From JAWXBM01 sp034440115 (GTDB lineage: Bacteria > Pseudomonadota > Gammaproteobacteria > Xanthomonadales > SZUA-36), in contig JAWXBM010000089.1 in NCBI GenBank assembly GCA_034440115.1, forward strand, positions 1 to 36,307: 36,307 nucleotides of DNA. Direction: 5' to 3'. The number at the start of each line of letters is the position of its first letter. The stretch's first letter is position 1. This document shows positions 1-8,782 of the stretch, piece after piece. The notes beneath the pieces were generated by a model that had not been told where the DNA came from, did no database searches, and was given only the letters and a program-made list of their open reading frames with translations. A program made the position numbers and the translations under genes.

Positions 1-1
1 C

Positions 2-1126
2 TATGCCACTCAGCACCTGGCAGTTTCAACTGCGAATGGCAGCGGCAGCAAAGTGCTAACGACTGAACTTGACCGCATGATTTTCCAGCCGGAATTCGCC
101 CCGGACGGAAAACATATTTGGTTTCTGCTGGAAGACAGCGGCGAACAGGCGCTGGCCAGCATCTCTCCCAAGGGTGGAAAAATTGAGCGTGTGGTGCAAG
201 GCAAGAACGTCAGTTGGGGCTACCATTTTGGTCCCGACGGCAAAACCGCAGCTCTGATCAGTCAGCCGCATTTGCCAACGGAAGTTTTCCTGCTGCAGGG
301 CCGAAAGATCTCTCAGTTGAGTTTCAGCAATCCGTGGTTACAGGAATTGGAGTTAGGTGAAGTCATCGACAGCCAGTACAAGAGCGATGACGGCACCGTT
401 ATCGAAGGTTTTATCATCAAGCCGGCAGGCTTTGTGAAAGGCAAAAAATACCCGGTAATTCTAGATATTCACGGCGGGCCCCAAGCCCAATACGACTGGA
501 GCTTTCATTACGAGGCACAACTGTATGCCGCTCAAGGCTGGATGGTAGTACACCCGAATCCGCGCGGCTCTACCGGCTATGGCCAGGAATTTTGCCTGGG
601 CATCTGGCTGGACTGGGGCGGCCCGGATTTTTACGATGTGATGGCCGCGGTGGATGATGCGATCAATCGCGGCTGGGGTGATCCGGATCGCTTGGGGGTT
701 GCGGGCTGGTCCTATGGTGGCATACTCACTAACCACGTGATTACCAAAACCAATCGGTTTGATGCAGCCATCACCGGTGCCAGCGAAGTGTTATACGTGG
801 TCAATTACGGCCACGATCAGTATCAACGCTGGTGGGAGCAGGAACTGGGGCTGCCCTGGGAGCCGGAAGCACGCCAGAACTATGAGCGTATTTCACCCTT
901 CAACCAGGTCGATAAAGTAGTTACACCTACCCTCATTCTGGGTGGTGAAGAAGACTGGAATGTACCGATTATCAATTCGGAACAACTTTACCTGGCGCTC
1001 AAGCGTCTGGGCGTGGATACACAGCTCATTGTTTACCCTGGTGAATACCACGGTATTGCCCGGCCCAGCTACCAGCAAGACCTGTACAAACGCTATATCG
1101 ATTCGTTTGAAACCCGGCTGAAATAG
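2..1126 (+). CDS. S9 family prolyl oligopeptidase-type serine peptidase (3' part, 5' end outside window)
   Basis: The reading frame is open from the first bases of the window, so the N-terminal part (normally a beta-propeller) lies upstream. The visible part holds the end of WD40-like propeller blades (a FxPDGK-type motif occurs twice) and the whole alpha/beta-hydrolase catalytic domain. The oxyanion segment HGGPQ lies near 469-484. The nucleophile is in GWSYGG (Ser codon 710-712). A candidate acid is the Asp at 953-955 (EEDW) and the His is at 1049-1051 (YHG), in the Ser-Asp-His order of clan SC. The family cleaves peptides or acyl-peptides, and bacterial members of this type are often periplasmic. 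A signal peptide cannot be judged because the start is missing. Family assignment is firm; substrate is unknown. It is the first of two peptidase genes before the leucine catabolism block. Confidence 0.9.
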   Translation, partial: YATQHLAVSTANGSGSKVLTTELDRMIFQPEFAPDGKHIWFLLEDSGEQALASISPKGGKIERVVQGKNVSWGYHFGPDGKTAALISQPHLPTEVFLLQGRKISQLSFSNPWLQELELGEVIDSQYKSDDGTVIEGFIIKPAGFVKGKKYPVILDIHGGPQAQYDWSFHYEAQLYAAQGWMVVHPNPRGSTGYGQEFCLGIWLDWGGPDFYDVMAAVDDAINRGWGDPDRLGVAGWSYGGILTNHVITKTNRFDAAITGASEVLYVVNYGHDQYQRWWEQELGLPWEPEARQNYERISPFNQVDKVVTPTLILGGEEDWNVPIINSEQLYLALKRLGVDTQLIVYPGEYHGIARPSYQQDLYKRYIDSFETRLK

Positions 1127-1138
1127 AGCGCAGCCGGG
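1113..1138 (+). terminator. possible terminator hairpin overlapping the S9 peptidase stop
   Basis: The 8-bp inverted repeat cccggctg / cagccggg encloses a 10-nt loop that contains the stop codon. No U-tract follows, so an intrinsic terminator is uncertain; it may only protect the 3' end of the message. Confidence 0.3.
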
Positions 1139-1463
1139 CTGAAAGCTGGCATCGGTGGATGCGTTAAACAACGTGGCTGCTGTTGTCATTGCCAAAATCG
1201 GCAGGTTTGGCAGAATCGGTCTACCAACTTGTTCCCAATTGAAAAGTAATGAAACTAAAGTGGCTATTAAGCCAGTTTTAGCAACACGATTAGGCACTAA
1301 TCATGATGTTTTAGCCAAATTTGCACATTTTTGGATTTGAGCGTACGCTTGCGCACAGTGCCAAGCAACCAAGGTTTTCAGAAAGTCACGTAGCTACTTG
1401 AAAATCAGCCTTACAGATTAAAATTGGCCGAAAGTTTTCAAGCAGAAAAAGAATATCTCGCCA

Positions 1464-1525
1464 CCCGACAAACATGTGTCGGGATCTGCGGTTAAGGGAC
1501 GGGTCGGTCCCCTACCCGCCCTTAA
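1464..1525. repeat. two adjacent hairpins in the 585-bp spacer 1127-1711
   Basis: The spacer between the two peptidase genes has no convincing gene. It carries a 7-bp stem (cccgaca / tgtcggg, 1464-1483) followed by a longer stem with outer arms ttaaggg / cccttaa and inner arms cgggt / acccg (1492-1525). A 7-bp inverted repeat ttagacc / ggtctaa (1633-1639 and 1659-1665) sits just before the M16 start and could be an operator. A TAAAAT -10-like hexamer follows at 1663-1668, without a good -35. The twin-hairpin layout resembles small REP-type intergenic elements, but that is inference. Confidence 0.4.
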
Positions 1526-1711
1526 TCCAAAACACCTCCCATTTTTGCCGATCAGCCCGAAATACCCATCAACAATTTTGCCGTTTCGTCCAAGCCAGGG
1601 GATTTCCTGCCATTTCTGTGCAGATTCGCTCATTAGACCCTACAAGCCATAAGCACATGGTCTAAAATGATCGGCCGCATTCAGTTCGTTTCCCTTGAAG
1701 CCAGGAATAGC

Positions 1712-4633
1712 ATGACTAAAATTCAAATCAAGCCAACGCCCGCACTCATCCTGCTGGCCGCGCTGCTTACTCTGTCTGCCTGCCAACGTCAGGAAGCCGA
1801 AACCGCTGCTCAAGCAGCAACTACGAAAGCTTTACCGCCAGGTATCAGCCTGATTGAAGAATTCAGCGGTGAGGGCGAAGAACTTTCAGTTCCTTACGCC
1901 AAATATCAACTGGACAACGGCTTGACCGTGATCCTGCACGAAGATCATTCAGATCCACTGGTCAATGTAGATGTCGCCTACCACGTTGGCTCCAACCGCG
2001 AAGAGCCCGGTCGTTCCGGCTTTGCGCATTTCTTTGAACACATGATGTTTGAGGGTTCGGCCCATGTCGCAGAAGGCGCGCACGGCAAAATTATTTCCAA
2101 TGCGGGTGGCGACCTGAACGGCACCACCAATTCCGATCGCACCAACTATTACGAAACCATCCCGGTCAACCAACTGGAAATTGCCTTGTGGCTGGAAGCC
2201 GATCGCATGGGCTTTCTGCTCGAAGCGGTGGATGAAAAGAAGTTCGAAGTACAACGCGAAACGGTCAAGAACGAGCGTGGCCAACGCGTTGACAACGTTC
2301 CCTATGGCCGCGTCAGCGAAACCATGATGAAAAACCTCTACCCGCCGGAGCATCCTTACTCCTGGCCGGTTATTGGCTGGACTGAAGATCTGAATGCCGC
2401 AACGCTTGAAGATCTGGAGCGCTTTTTCCTGCGTTGGTATGGCCCCAACAATGCCCAACTGGTGATCGGTGGTGACATTGATCGCCAACAAACCCTTGAG
2501 TGGGTAGCCAAATACTTCGGCTCCATACCTCGCGGCCCTGATGTGGAGTCGCTGACCAAGCAGGCAGGGCAGCTTGACCAGGACCGCTATGTCACGCTGG
2601 AAGACAATGTGCATCTTCCCGCTATCGCCATGTTGTTCCCCACCGTTTATTTCAACCATCCCGATGAAGCGCCGCTCGATGCGGCCGCCAAAGTGCTGGG
2701 TGGTGGCAAGGCATCATTGTTATACCAAAGGCTGGTACAAAGCGGCCGCGCAGTGAATGCCTTTGTCAGTCATGCCTGTCGCGAACTGGCCTGCGAAATG
2801 GCTTTTATCGTGGTCCAGAATCCCGCCTCAGGCGAAACACTGGCAGAGATGGAACAGGCCATTCGGGAAACACTGGCTGAATTCGCTGAAACCGGTGTCA
2901 GCGAAGATGACCTGCAAAAATTCAAAGCCCAAATGGAATCAGGCCAGGTTTTTGGGATGCAAAGCGTGGCCGGAAAAGTGGCGGCCCTGGCGTTCTCGGA
3001 AATGTTCGTAGGTGATCCCAAGGCAGTGCACCTGGATTTGCAGCGCTATGCCGCCGTAACCCGGGAAGACGTGACCCGGACTTTTGCCCGGTACCTGGTA
3101 GATCAGCCGGCCGTGATACTCAGCGTAGTACCCGAAGGCCAACCGGAATTGGCGGCGCATACACCCAATTACATGCCCCCCACTGCGCAAATTGAGGTGA
3201 GAGAATCAAACGGAACTAAAGAAGAAGCCGTGGTGTTGCGCACAGTGACTGATGATTTTGACCGCAGCATTCAACCGGTTCCCGGCGTGAATCCGGTCGT
3301 GCAGTTGCCGCCCGCCTGGCGTGATCAACTGGCCAATGGAGTTCCTGTGCTGGGCGTGATCGACCATGAAACTCCGACGGTTTCCCTCAGCGTTATGTTT
3401 GAATTGGGGCAACGCGACGAACCCAGCGGCAAAGCCGGTTTAGCCGGCCTGATGACCAGCCTGATGAATGAAGGCTCCGAGACCCGCACCGCAGCGGAAT
3501 TCACCGAAGCGCTGGAGCGCATCGGCGCAGAAGTCGGTATTAGCAGTGGTGGTTATGACACCACCTTGTCCATGAACACGCTGAGCAAGCATGTGGGTGA
3601 AGCCATGGCATTGACCATGGAACGTTTGCTGCAACCGGCTTTCCTGCAGGAAGACTTTGATCGCATCCAGTCACGCAACATGGAAGGGCTGGTGCAAGCC
3701 AGAAAATCCGGACCCACTCTGGCGGGGCGCGGGGTCGATTCGATTCTGCAGGTACCGGGTAGCCCATTGGCTTTTCCTGATGCGGGCTTACCCGAGACCT
3801 TGGCCGCAATTACTCTGAACGATGTAAAAGCGTTCTACGCAGTCAATTTGCCGGCTCGCATCGAGGGCGTGGTAGTCAGCAGCAGCCTGTCGCAACAAGA
3901 GACCATGACCGCCATTGCAGCTCTGGGCGAGTTGCCAGCAGAACCTGTCGAGCGTATGCCTTTGGCAGGTATCGACGAATTCCACCAAACAACGATCTAT
4001 TTGATCGATCGCCCGGATGCGGCACAAAGCAGTGTCCGCATCGTCCATCCGTCGGTGCCCTACGATGCCACTGGTGACTTCTACCTCGCCGGTTTGATTA
4101 ACTTCAACCTCGGTGGCACTTTTGACAGCCGCATCAATCTGGGCCTGCGTGAAGACAAGGGTTGGACTTATGGCGCCTACACCGGTTTCAGCGGTGGTCG
4201 TGAATTCGGTAACTTCCAGTTTGCGGCTGAAATCAACAAAGATGCGACGGCAGAATCCATCAGCGAAACATTGCGGCAAATCGAGCGTTTTGCGTCTGAG
4301 GGCATGAATGAAGAAGAATTCCAGTATCTGCAAAGTGCCTTGGGCCAGCGCGATGCCCTGCGCTACGAAACACCCGGTGCCAAGCTGGGTTTGTTGGACC
4401 AGGTACTGACTTACAATTTGCCTCTGGATTACCGTCGTCAGCAGCAGGCTATTTTGCAGGAAACCGATCGCGAGACCCTCAATAAGGTCGCTGCGCGCAT
4501 GCTCAAGCCAGAGCATGTGGCTATCGTTGTTGCTGCCGACGTGGCCACTGTGAGACCACAGCTGGAAGCTTTGGGAATTCCGATAAAAATGCTGGATCAG
4601 GATGGCTTTGCCGTCGTTGCAACCGAGGAATAA
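1712..4633 (+). CDS. M16 family zinc metallopeptidase, predicted lipoprotein, two-domain
   Basis: The 973-residue protein begins with a lipoprotein signal peptide: KIQIK, a hydrophobic stretch at 10-22, then lipobox LSAC with Cys24. The ATG at 1712 is preferred over one at 1667 because it puts the signal at the N-terminus and follows an AGGA at 1703. The first M16 domain has the inverted zinc motif HFFEH (His106, Glu109, His110) and a distal Glu188 in VKNER, the expected spacing for M16. A second M16-like domain from about residue 530 lacks HxxEH, as is usual for the partner half that closes the peptide chamber. Such envelope enzymes degrade peptides. The start of liuA is only 4 nt past the stop, so this peptidase is likely cotranscribed with leucine catabolism. 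Family certain; substrate unknown. Confidence 0.93.
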   Translation: MTKIQIKPTPALILLAALLTLSACQRQEAETAAQAATTKALPPGISLIEEFSGEGEELSVPYAKYQLDNGLTVILHEDHSDPLVNVDVAYHVGSNREEPGRSGFAHFFEHMMFEGSAHVAEGAHGKIISNAGGDLNGTTNSDRTNYYETIPVNQLEIALWLEADRMGFLLEAVDEKKFEVQRETVKNERGQRVDNVPYGRVSETMMKNLYPPEHPYSWPVIGWTEDLNAATLEDLERFFLRWYGPNNAQLVIGGDIDRQQTLEWVAKYFGSIPRGPDVESLTKQAGQLDQDRYVTLEDNVHLPAIAMLFPTVYFNHPDEAPLDAAAKVLGGGKASLLYQRLVQSGRAVNAFVSHACRELACEMAFIVVQNPASGETLAEMEQAIRETLAEFAETGVSEDDLQKFKAQMESGQVFGMQSVAGKVAALAFSEMFVGDPKAVHLDLQRYAAVTREDVTRTFARYLVDQPAVILSVVPEGQPELAAHTPNYMPPTAQIEVRESNGTKEEAVVLRTVTDDFDRSIQPVPGVNPVVQLPPAWRDQLANGVPVLGVIDHETPTVSLSVMFELGQRDEPSGKAGLAGLMTSLMNEGSETRTAAEFTEALERIGAEVGISSGGYDTTLSMNTLSKHVGEAMALTMERLLQPAFLQEDFDRIQSRNMEGLVQARKSGPTLAGRGVDSILQVPGSPLAFPDAGLPETLAAITLNDVKAFYAVNLPARIEGVVVSSSLSQQETMTAIAALGELPAEPVERMPLAGIDEFHQTTIYLIDRPDAAQSSVRIVHPSVPYDATGDFYLAGLINFNLGGTFDSRINLGLREDKGWTYGAYTGFSGGREFGNFQFAAEINKDATAESISETLRQIERFASEGMNEEEFQYLQSALGQRDALRYETPGAKLGLLDQVLTYNLPLDYRRQQQAILQETDRETLNKVAARMLKPEHVAIVVAADVATVRPQLEALGIPIKMLDQDGFAVVATEE

Positions 4634-4637
4634 CAAC

Positions 4638-5804
4638 ATGACTGCTTTCAGGCTTTCTGAAGATATCGAATTGCTGCGCGATACCGTGCGTCGATTTGCC
4701 GAGCAGGAAATTGCTCCACGGGCTGCGGCCATCGATCACGACAACGAGTTTCCACAGGACCTGTGGCCCAAATTTGGTGAACTGGGCCTGCTGGGCATGA
4801 CCATACCCGCCGAATATGGCGGTTCCGCAATGGGTTACCTGGCGCATTTGGTTGCGCTGGAAGAACTATCCGTCGCTTCCGGTTCAGTGGGCTTGTCTTA
4901 CGGCGCCTGCAGCAACCTTTTAATCGACAACCTCTACAAGAATGCCAATGAAGATCAACGCCGACGCTATCTGCCCGATTTGTGTGCGGGCAAGAAGGTG
5001 GGCGCACTGGCCATGTCGGAAGCCGGCGCAGGATCTGACGTGGTTGGCTCCATGGCCTGTCGCGCTGAGCCCAGCAACGGCAACGCGGCTGAAGGCTGGA
5101 TAGCCAATGGCACCAAGATGTGGATTACCAATGGCCCGGAAGCAAATGTGCTGGTGGTTTACATGCGCACGGCGGGCAAAGAAGCAGGCTCGCGTGGCAT
5201 GACGGCTTTTATTGTCGAAAAAGGCTTTGCAGGTTTCTCCACCGGGCAAAAGCTGGATAAATTGGGCATGCGCGGCTCCAACACCTGTGAACTGATTTTC
5301 GACAACTGCCACATTCCGGCCGAAAACGTTCTGGGGCAAGTTAATCAGGGCGTGAAGGTATTGATGAGCGGCCTCGACACCGAGCGCCTGGTGCTCAGCG
5401 GTGGGCCCATCGGCTTGATGCAGGCTGGGTTGAATCTGGTCGTTCCTTATCTTAATGAGCGTAAACAGTTCAACCGCCAATTGGGCAGCTTTGGCCAGAT
5501 GCAGGCCAAGATTGCGGACATGTTCGTGGCGTTACAGTCATCGCGGGCTTTTGCCTATCGCATTGCGGAAGACTTTGATCGCGGCCACAGCTCGCGCATC
5601 GATCCTGCAGCCTGTTTGCTGCACGCATCGCGCTCGGCCGTGATCGTGGCGCTCGAGGCCATTCAGTGCCTGGGCGGCAATGGTTACATCAATGACTATT
5701 CCGCCGGCCGTCTGTTGCGCGATGCCAAGCTGTACGAGATTGGTGCCGGCACCAATGAAATCCGCAAGATGCTGATAGCCAGGGAGTTACTGGGCAACAC
5801 CTGA
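4638..5804 (+). CDS. liuA: isovaleryl-CoA dehydrogenase
   Basis: The FAD-dependent acyl-CoA dehydrogenase (388 aa) would oxidise isovaleryl-CoA to 3-methylcrotonyl-CoA in leucine degradation. The segment LMSGLDTERLVLSGGP carries the catalytic base Glu249 at the position specific to isovaleryl-CoA dehydrogenases; short- and medium-chain enzymes place it near the C-terminus. The flavin-contact segment AMSEAGAGSDV and the C-terminal IGAGTNEIRKMLIARELLG are also family-typical. The ATG at 4638 is chosen because GAGGAA lies 7 nt upstream and the protein then begins like known homologues. An upstream in-frame start would overlap the M16 gene. It opens the branched-chain catabolic block. A close branched-chain acyl-CoA dehydrogenase is the only real alternative. 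Confidence 0.93.
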   Translation: MTAFRLSEDIELLRDTVRRFAEQEIAPRAAAIDHDNEFPQDLWPKFGELGLLGMTIPAEYGGSAMGYLAHLVALEELSVASGSVGLSYGACSNLLIDNLYKNANEDQRRRYLPDLCAGKKVGALAMSEAGAGSDVVGSMACRAEPSNGNAAEGWIANGTKMWITNGPEANVLVVYMRTAGKEAGSRGMTAFIVEKGFAGFSTGQKLDKLGMRGSNTCELIFDNCHIPAENVLGQVNQGVKVLMSGLDTERLVLSGGPIGLMQAGLNLVVPYLNERKQFNRQLGSFGQMQAKIADMFVALQSSRAFAYRIAEDFDRGHSSRIDPAACLLHASRSAVIVALEAIQCLGGNGYINDYSAGRLLRDAKLYEIGAGTNEIRKMLIARELLGNT

Positions 5805-5891
5805 TTCCGCCATAAAATTGTTGTAATCGAGCCTTTATGCCCGCATGTTTTCGGGATTCAGAATTCTTCTCCAGCTTAAGGATTTTCACGC

Positions 5892-7070
5892 ATGTCAGAA
5901 GTTGTAATTATCGGCGCTAAGCGCACACCTATTGGTTCCTTTCAGGGCCAGCTTTCATCCCTCTCTACAACCGAATTGGGCGCTGCAGCCATTCGGGCCG
6001 CACTGGCTGAAGCCGGTATTAAAGGTACCGATGTTACGGAATCCATTATGGGTTGCGTGTTACCTGCCGGTTTGGGCCAGGCTCCGGCACGCCAGGCAGC
6101 GATTGCAGCCGGTATCCCGGTTGCGGCGGGTGCCACTACGGTTAATAAAGTCTGCGGCTCCGGCATGAAAGCCGTGATGCTGGCCCATGACATGCTCAAA
6201 CTGGGCAATTCTGAGGTGGTGGTTGCGGGCGGCATGGAATCCATGAGCAATGCACCTTACCTGCTGCCAGAAGCACGCGGTGGCATGCGTATGGGCCATG
6301 GCCAGGTGCTGGATCATATGTTTCTCGATGGCCTGCAAAGCCCGTTTGATAATCAGATGATGGGCGTATTCGGTGAAATGTGCGCCGCTAAGTATAAGTT
6401 CAGCCGCGCGCAGCAGGATGCATTTACCATTGATTCGGTAGAGCGGGCCAACCGGGCCACAGCAGCCGGTGATTTCGCTGCAGAAATCACTCCAATTGAA
6501 GTCAAAACCCGCAAAGGCGCATTCACGGTTGACCAGGATGAAGAGCCGCCGCGTTGCGATATCGCCAAAATTCCGGACTTGCGTCCCGCATTCAAGCCAG
6601 ATGGGACCATTACGGCCGCAAGCTCATCCTCCATATCTGACGGTGCAGCCGCATTGGTTCTGACCACTGCAAAACATGCCGCAGAGTTGGGCTCAACTCC
6701 ATTGGCACGAGTGGTTTCTCATGCCACCTATGCCCATGAGCCAGAATGGTTTACCACGGCCCCACCCCAGGCTATCAGGCTGGCGGTTGAAAAAGCCGGC
6801 TGGAGCATTGCCGAGGTTGACTTGTTCGAAATCAACGAAGCTTTTGCAGCAGTCACTATGGGCGCTATGCAAGAACTCGGAATTGACCACGCCAAAGTCA
6901 ACGTCAATGGCGGCTCGTGTGCGCTCGGCCACCCTATCGGTGCCACTGGTGCACGCCTGATCGTGACATTAATCCATGCGCTGCGACAGCGCGGCGGCAA
7001 AAAAGGTGTTGCCAGCCTGTGCCTTGGTGGCGGTGAAGCGGTGGCCATCGCCATGGAATTAGTGGACTAA
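5892..7070 (+). CDS. acetyl-CoA C-acetyltransferase (thiolase)
   Basis: The 392-aa biosynthetic-type thiolase has all catalytic residues: nucleophile Cys88 (KVCGSG), His347 (GHPIGATG) and Cys377 (SLCLGGGEA), plus EINEAFA. It interconverts acetoacetyl-CoA and two acetyl-CoA. Many homologues also cleave 2-methylacetoacetyl-CoA from isoleucine. It sits between liuA and liuB, a place where Pseudomonas liu operons have no thiolase. Together with the HSD10-like gene at 10591 it could finish isoleucine breakdown. The start ATG follows AAGGA at a good distance. The 87-bp gap after liuA could carry its own promoter, but none is obvious. Confidence 0.92.
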   Translation: MSEVVIIGAKRTPIGSFQGQLSSLSTTELGAAAIRAALAEAGIKGTDVTESIMGCVLPAGLGQAPARQAAIAAGIPVAAGATTVNKVCGSGMKAVMLAHDMLKLGNSEVVVAGGMESMSNAPYLLPEARGGMRMGHGQVLDHMFLDGLQSPFDNQMMGVFGEMCAAKYKFSRAQQDAFTIDSVERANRATAAGDFAAEITPIEVKTRKGAFTVDQDEEPPRCDIAKIPDLRPAFKPDGTITAASSSSISDGAAALVLTTAKHAAELGSTPLARVVSHATYAHEPEWFTTAPPQAIRLAVEKAGWSIAEVDLFEINEAFAAVTMGAMQELGIDHAKVNVNGGSCALGHPIGATGARLIVTLIHALRQRGGKKGVASLCLGGGEAVAIAMELVD

Positions 7071-7118
7071 AATATCCAGGCTGTTGCAGAATTCAAACAC
7101 ACACAGGATCCTCGTTTC

Positions 7119-8726
7119 ATGACCATGATTGAATCACAACTGGATTCCGGTTCGCCCAAGTTCGCTGAAAACAGCGCGCATATGCTTGCCCTGGTCGATG
7201 ATCTGAAACAACAACTCGCTTTGTTCGCACGGGGTGGCGATGAAGCGGCACGCAGCAAGCACCAGGCGCGCGGTAAATTGCTGGCGCGGGAACGGGTTGC
7301 TGCTCTGCTGGATAGAGGCAGTGCTTTTCTGGAGCTATCTCCTCTTGCCGGCTACGGCATGTACGACGGCGGCGCACCTGGAGCGGGAGTGGTCGCCGGT
7401 ATCGGCAAAGTCCACGGTCAGGAAGTCATGGTTGTAGCCAATGATGCCACGGTCAAAGGTGGCACTTACTTCCCCATGACCATCAAGAAGCATCTGCGGG
7501 CACAGGAAATCGCCCTGGAAAATCACCTGCCCTGTGTTTACCTGGTGGATTCTGGTGGCGCATTTTTGCCTTTGCAGGATGAAGTTTTTCCGGATCGCGA
7601 TCATTTTGGCCGGATTTTCTATAACCAGGCGCGTTTGTCTGCGCGTAACATTCCGCAAATCGCCGTGGTCATGGGCTCTTGCACCGCGGGTGGGGCCTAT
7701 GTTCCGGCCATGTGTGATGAGTCCATCATCGTCAAGGATCAGGGCACCATTTTTCTGGGTGGCCCGCCGCTGGTAAAAGCAGCGACGGGCGAGATTGTCG
7801 ATGCCGAATCACTGGGTGGCGCCAAGGTGCATTGCACCCGTTCTGGTGTAACCGACCACATGGCAGATAACGACGCGCATGCCCTGCTGCAGGCACGCGA
7901 AATCGTGCAGCATTTGAACCGCCTCAAGCCGGTGAATTTACGTCTGCAACAGCCGGTTTCGCCACGTTACGCGGCGGATGAGTTGTACGGCATCATTCCG
8001 CTGGACACGCGCTACAGCTACGCTGTCCACGAGATCATTGCAAGGCTTGTTGATGGAAGTGAATTGCATGAATTCAAAGCACGCTACGGCAAAACCATGG
8101 TCTGCGGCTTTGCTCACCTGGAAGGTTATCCGGTGGGTATTATCGCCAATAATGGCATCCTGTTTTCCGAGTCCGCACTGAAAGCAACGCACTTCATTGA
8201 GTTATGCAATCAACGCAGTATCCCAATGATATTCTTGCAGAATATCACCGGATTCATGGTTGGAAAGCAGGCTGAAAATTCCGGAATTGCAAAGGATGGA
8301 GCGAAAATGGTTACGGCAGTGGCCACCTCCACAGTGCCGCGCTTCACCGTTGTAATTGGCGGTTCCTATGGCGCTGGCAACTATGCCATGTCCGGTCGCG
8401 CTTACCAGCCGCGTTTCATGTGGATGTGGCCCAATGCACGCATCTCGGTCATGGGTGGCGAGCAGGCCGCAGCGGTGCTGGCAACCGTTAAACGCGACGG
8501 CATTGAGGCCTCTGGTAAAACCTGGTCGGAAAAAGAAGAGCAACAGTTCAAGGCTCCGGTGCGGGAACAATACGAACGCCAGGGGCACCCTTATTACGCC
8601 ACCGCGCGCTTGTGGGATGACGGTATTATCGACCCCATTGATACCCGCGCAGTGTTGGCGCAAGCCTTGTCCATTTCCCAGAATGCTCCTCCAGAAACCG
8701 GTAACTTCGGTTTATTCCGCATGTGA
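7119..8726 (+). CDS. liuB: methylcrotonyl-CoA carboxylase, carboxyltransferase (beta) subunit
   Basis: The 535-aa acyl-CoA carboxyltransferase moves carboxyl from biotin to 3-methylcrotonyl-CoA. Typical segments are YLVDSGGAFLPLQDEVFPD, GSCTAGGAYVPAM, GGPPLVKAATGE, QNITGFMVG and GGSYGAGNYAM. The last two line the biotin and acyl-CoA oxyanion sites. The QDEVFPD segment and the neighbours favour methylcrotonyl over propionyl or geranyl specificity. The start at 7119 has AGGA 10 nt upstream. The enzyme needs a biotin carboxylase/biotin carrier (alpha) subunit, which is not in this window. The stop codon overlaps the ATG of a tiny reading frame (TGATG) leading into liuC. Confidence 0.92.
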   Translation: MTMIESQLDSGSPKFAENSAHMLALVDDLKQQLALFARGGDEAARSKHQARGKLLARERVAALLDRGSAFLELSPLAGYGMYDGGAPGAGVVAGIGKVHGQEVMVVANDATVKGGTYFPMTIKKHLRAQEIALENHLPCVYLVDSGGAFLPLQDEVFPDRDHFGRIFYNQARLSARNIPQIAVVMGSCTAGGAYVPAMCDESIIVKDQGTIFLGGPPLVKAATGEIVDAESLGGAKVHCTRSGVTDHMADNDAHALLQAREIVQHLNRLKPVNLRLQQPVSPRYAADELYGIIPLDTRYSYAVHEIIARLVDGSELHEFKARYGKTMVCGFAHLEGYPVGIIANNGILFSESALKATHFIELCNQRSIPMIFLQNITGFMVGKQAENSGIAKDGAKMVTAVATSTVPRFTVVIGGSYGAGNYAMSGRAYQPRFMWMWPNARISVMGGEQAAAVLATVKRDGIEASGKTWSEKEEQQFKAPVREQYERQGHPYYATARLWDDGIIDPIDTRAVLAQALSISQNAPPETGNFGLFRM

Positions 8727-8782
8727 TGCAAAGACTGGTAATTCAAAAACTGGTCATGCAAAAACTGGCAGCAAACTTATGA
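8726..8782 (+). CDS. possible 18-codon coupling ORF between liuB and liuC
   Basis: An ATG at 8726 overlaps the liuB stop (TGATG) and opens an 18-codon frame, MQRLVIQKLVMQKLAANL, whose TGA overlaps the liuC ATG (ATGA). The peptide is built from a 15-nt tandem repeat. No ribosome site is evident for liuC itself, so reinitiation through this frame is a plausible means of coupling. It may equally be chance. No function is claimed for the peptide. Confidence 0.3.
   Translation: MQRLVIQKLVMQKLAANL
8729..8773 (+). repeat. 15-bp tandem repeat, three copies, in the liuB-liuC spacer
   Basis: Three consecutive 15-nt units read caaagactggtaatt, caaaaactggtcatg and caaaaactggcagca. They start two bases after the liuB stop and fill most of the 52-nt spacer. 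The liuC frame is also open through the repeat (a KTG-type repeat), but homologues start at the later ATG. Confidence 0.75.

Noticed and set aside
1418..1633. 71-codon minus-strand frame in the S9-M16 spacer
   Set aside because: No ribosome site, no recognisable family, and it runs through two hairpins; it is likely noncoding.
3788..4732. Long open frame (314 codons) on the minus strand opposite the M16 gene
   Set aside because: The plus-strand M16 gene has clear domain motifs here; the antisense frame has no recognisable family and is typical of GC-biased codon use.
8356..8778. In-frame upstream extension of liuC into liuB
   Set aside because: The added residues come from another frame of liuB and the repeat spacer; crotonase homology begins at the ATG at 8779.
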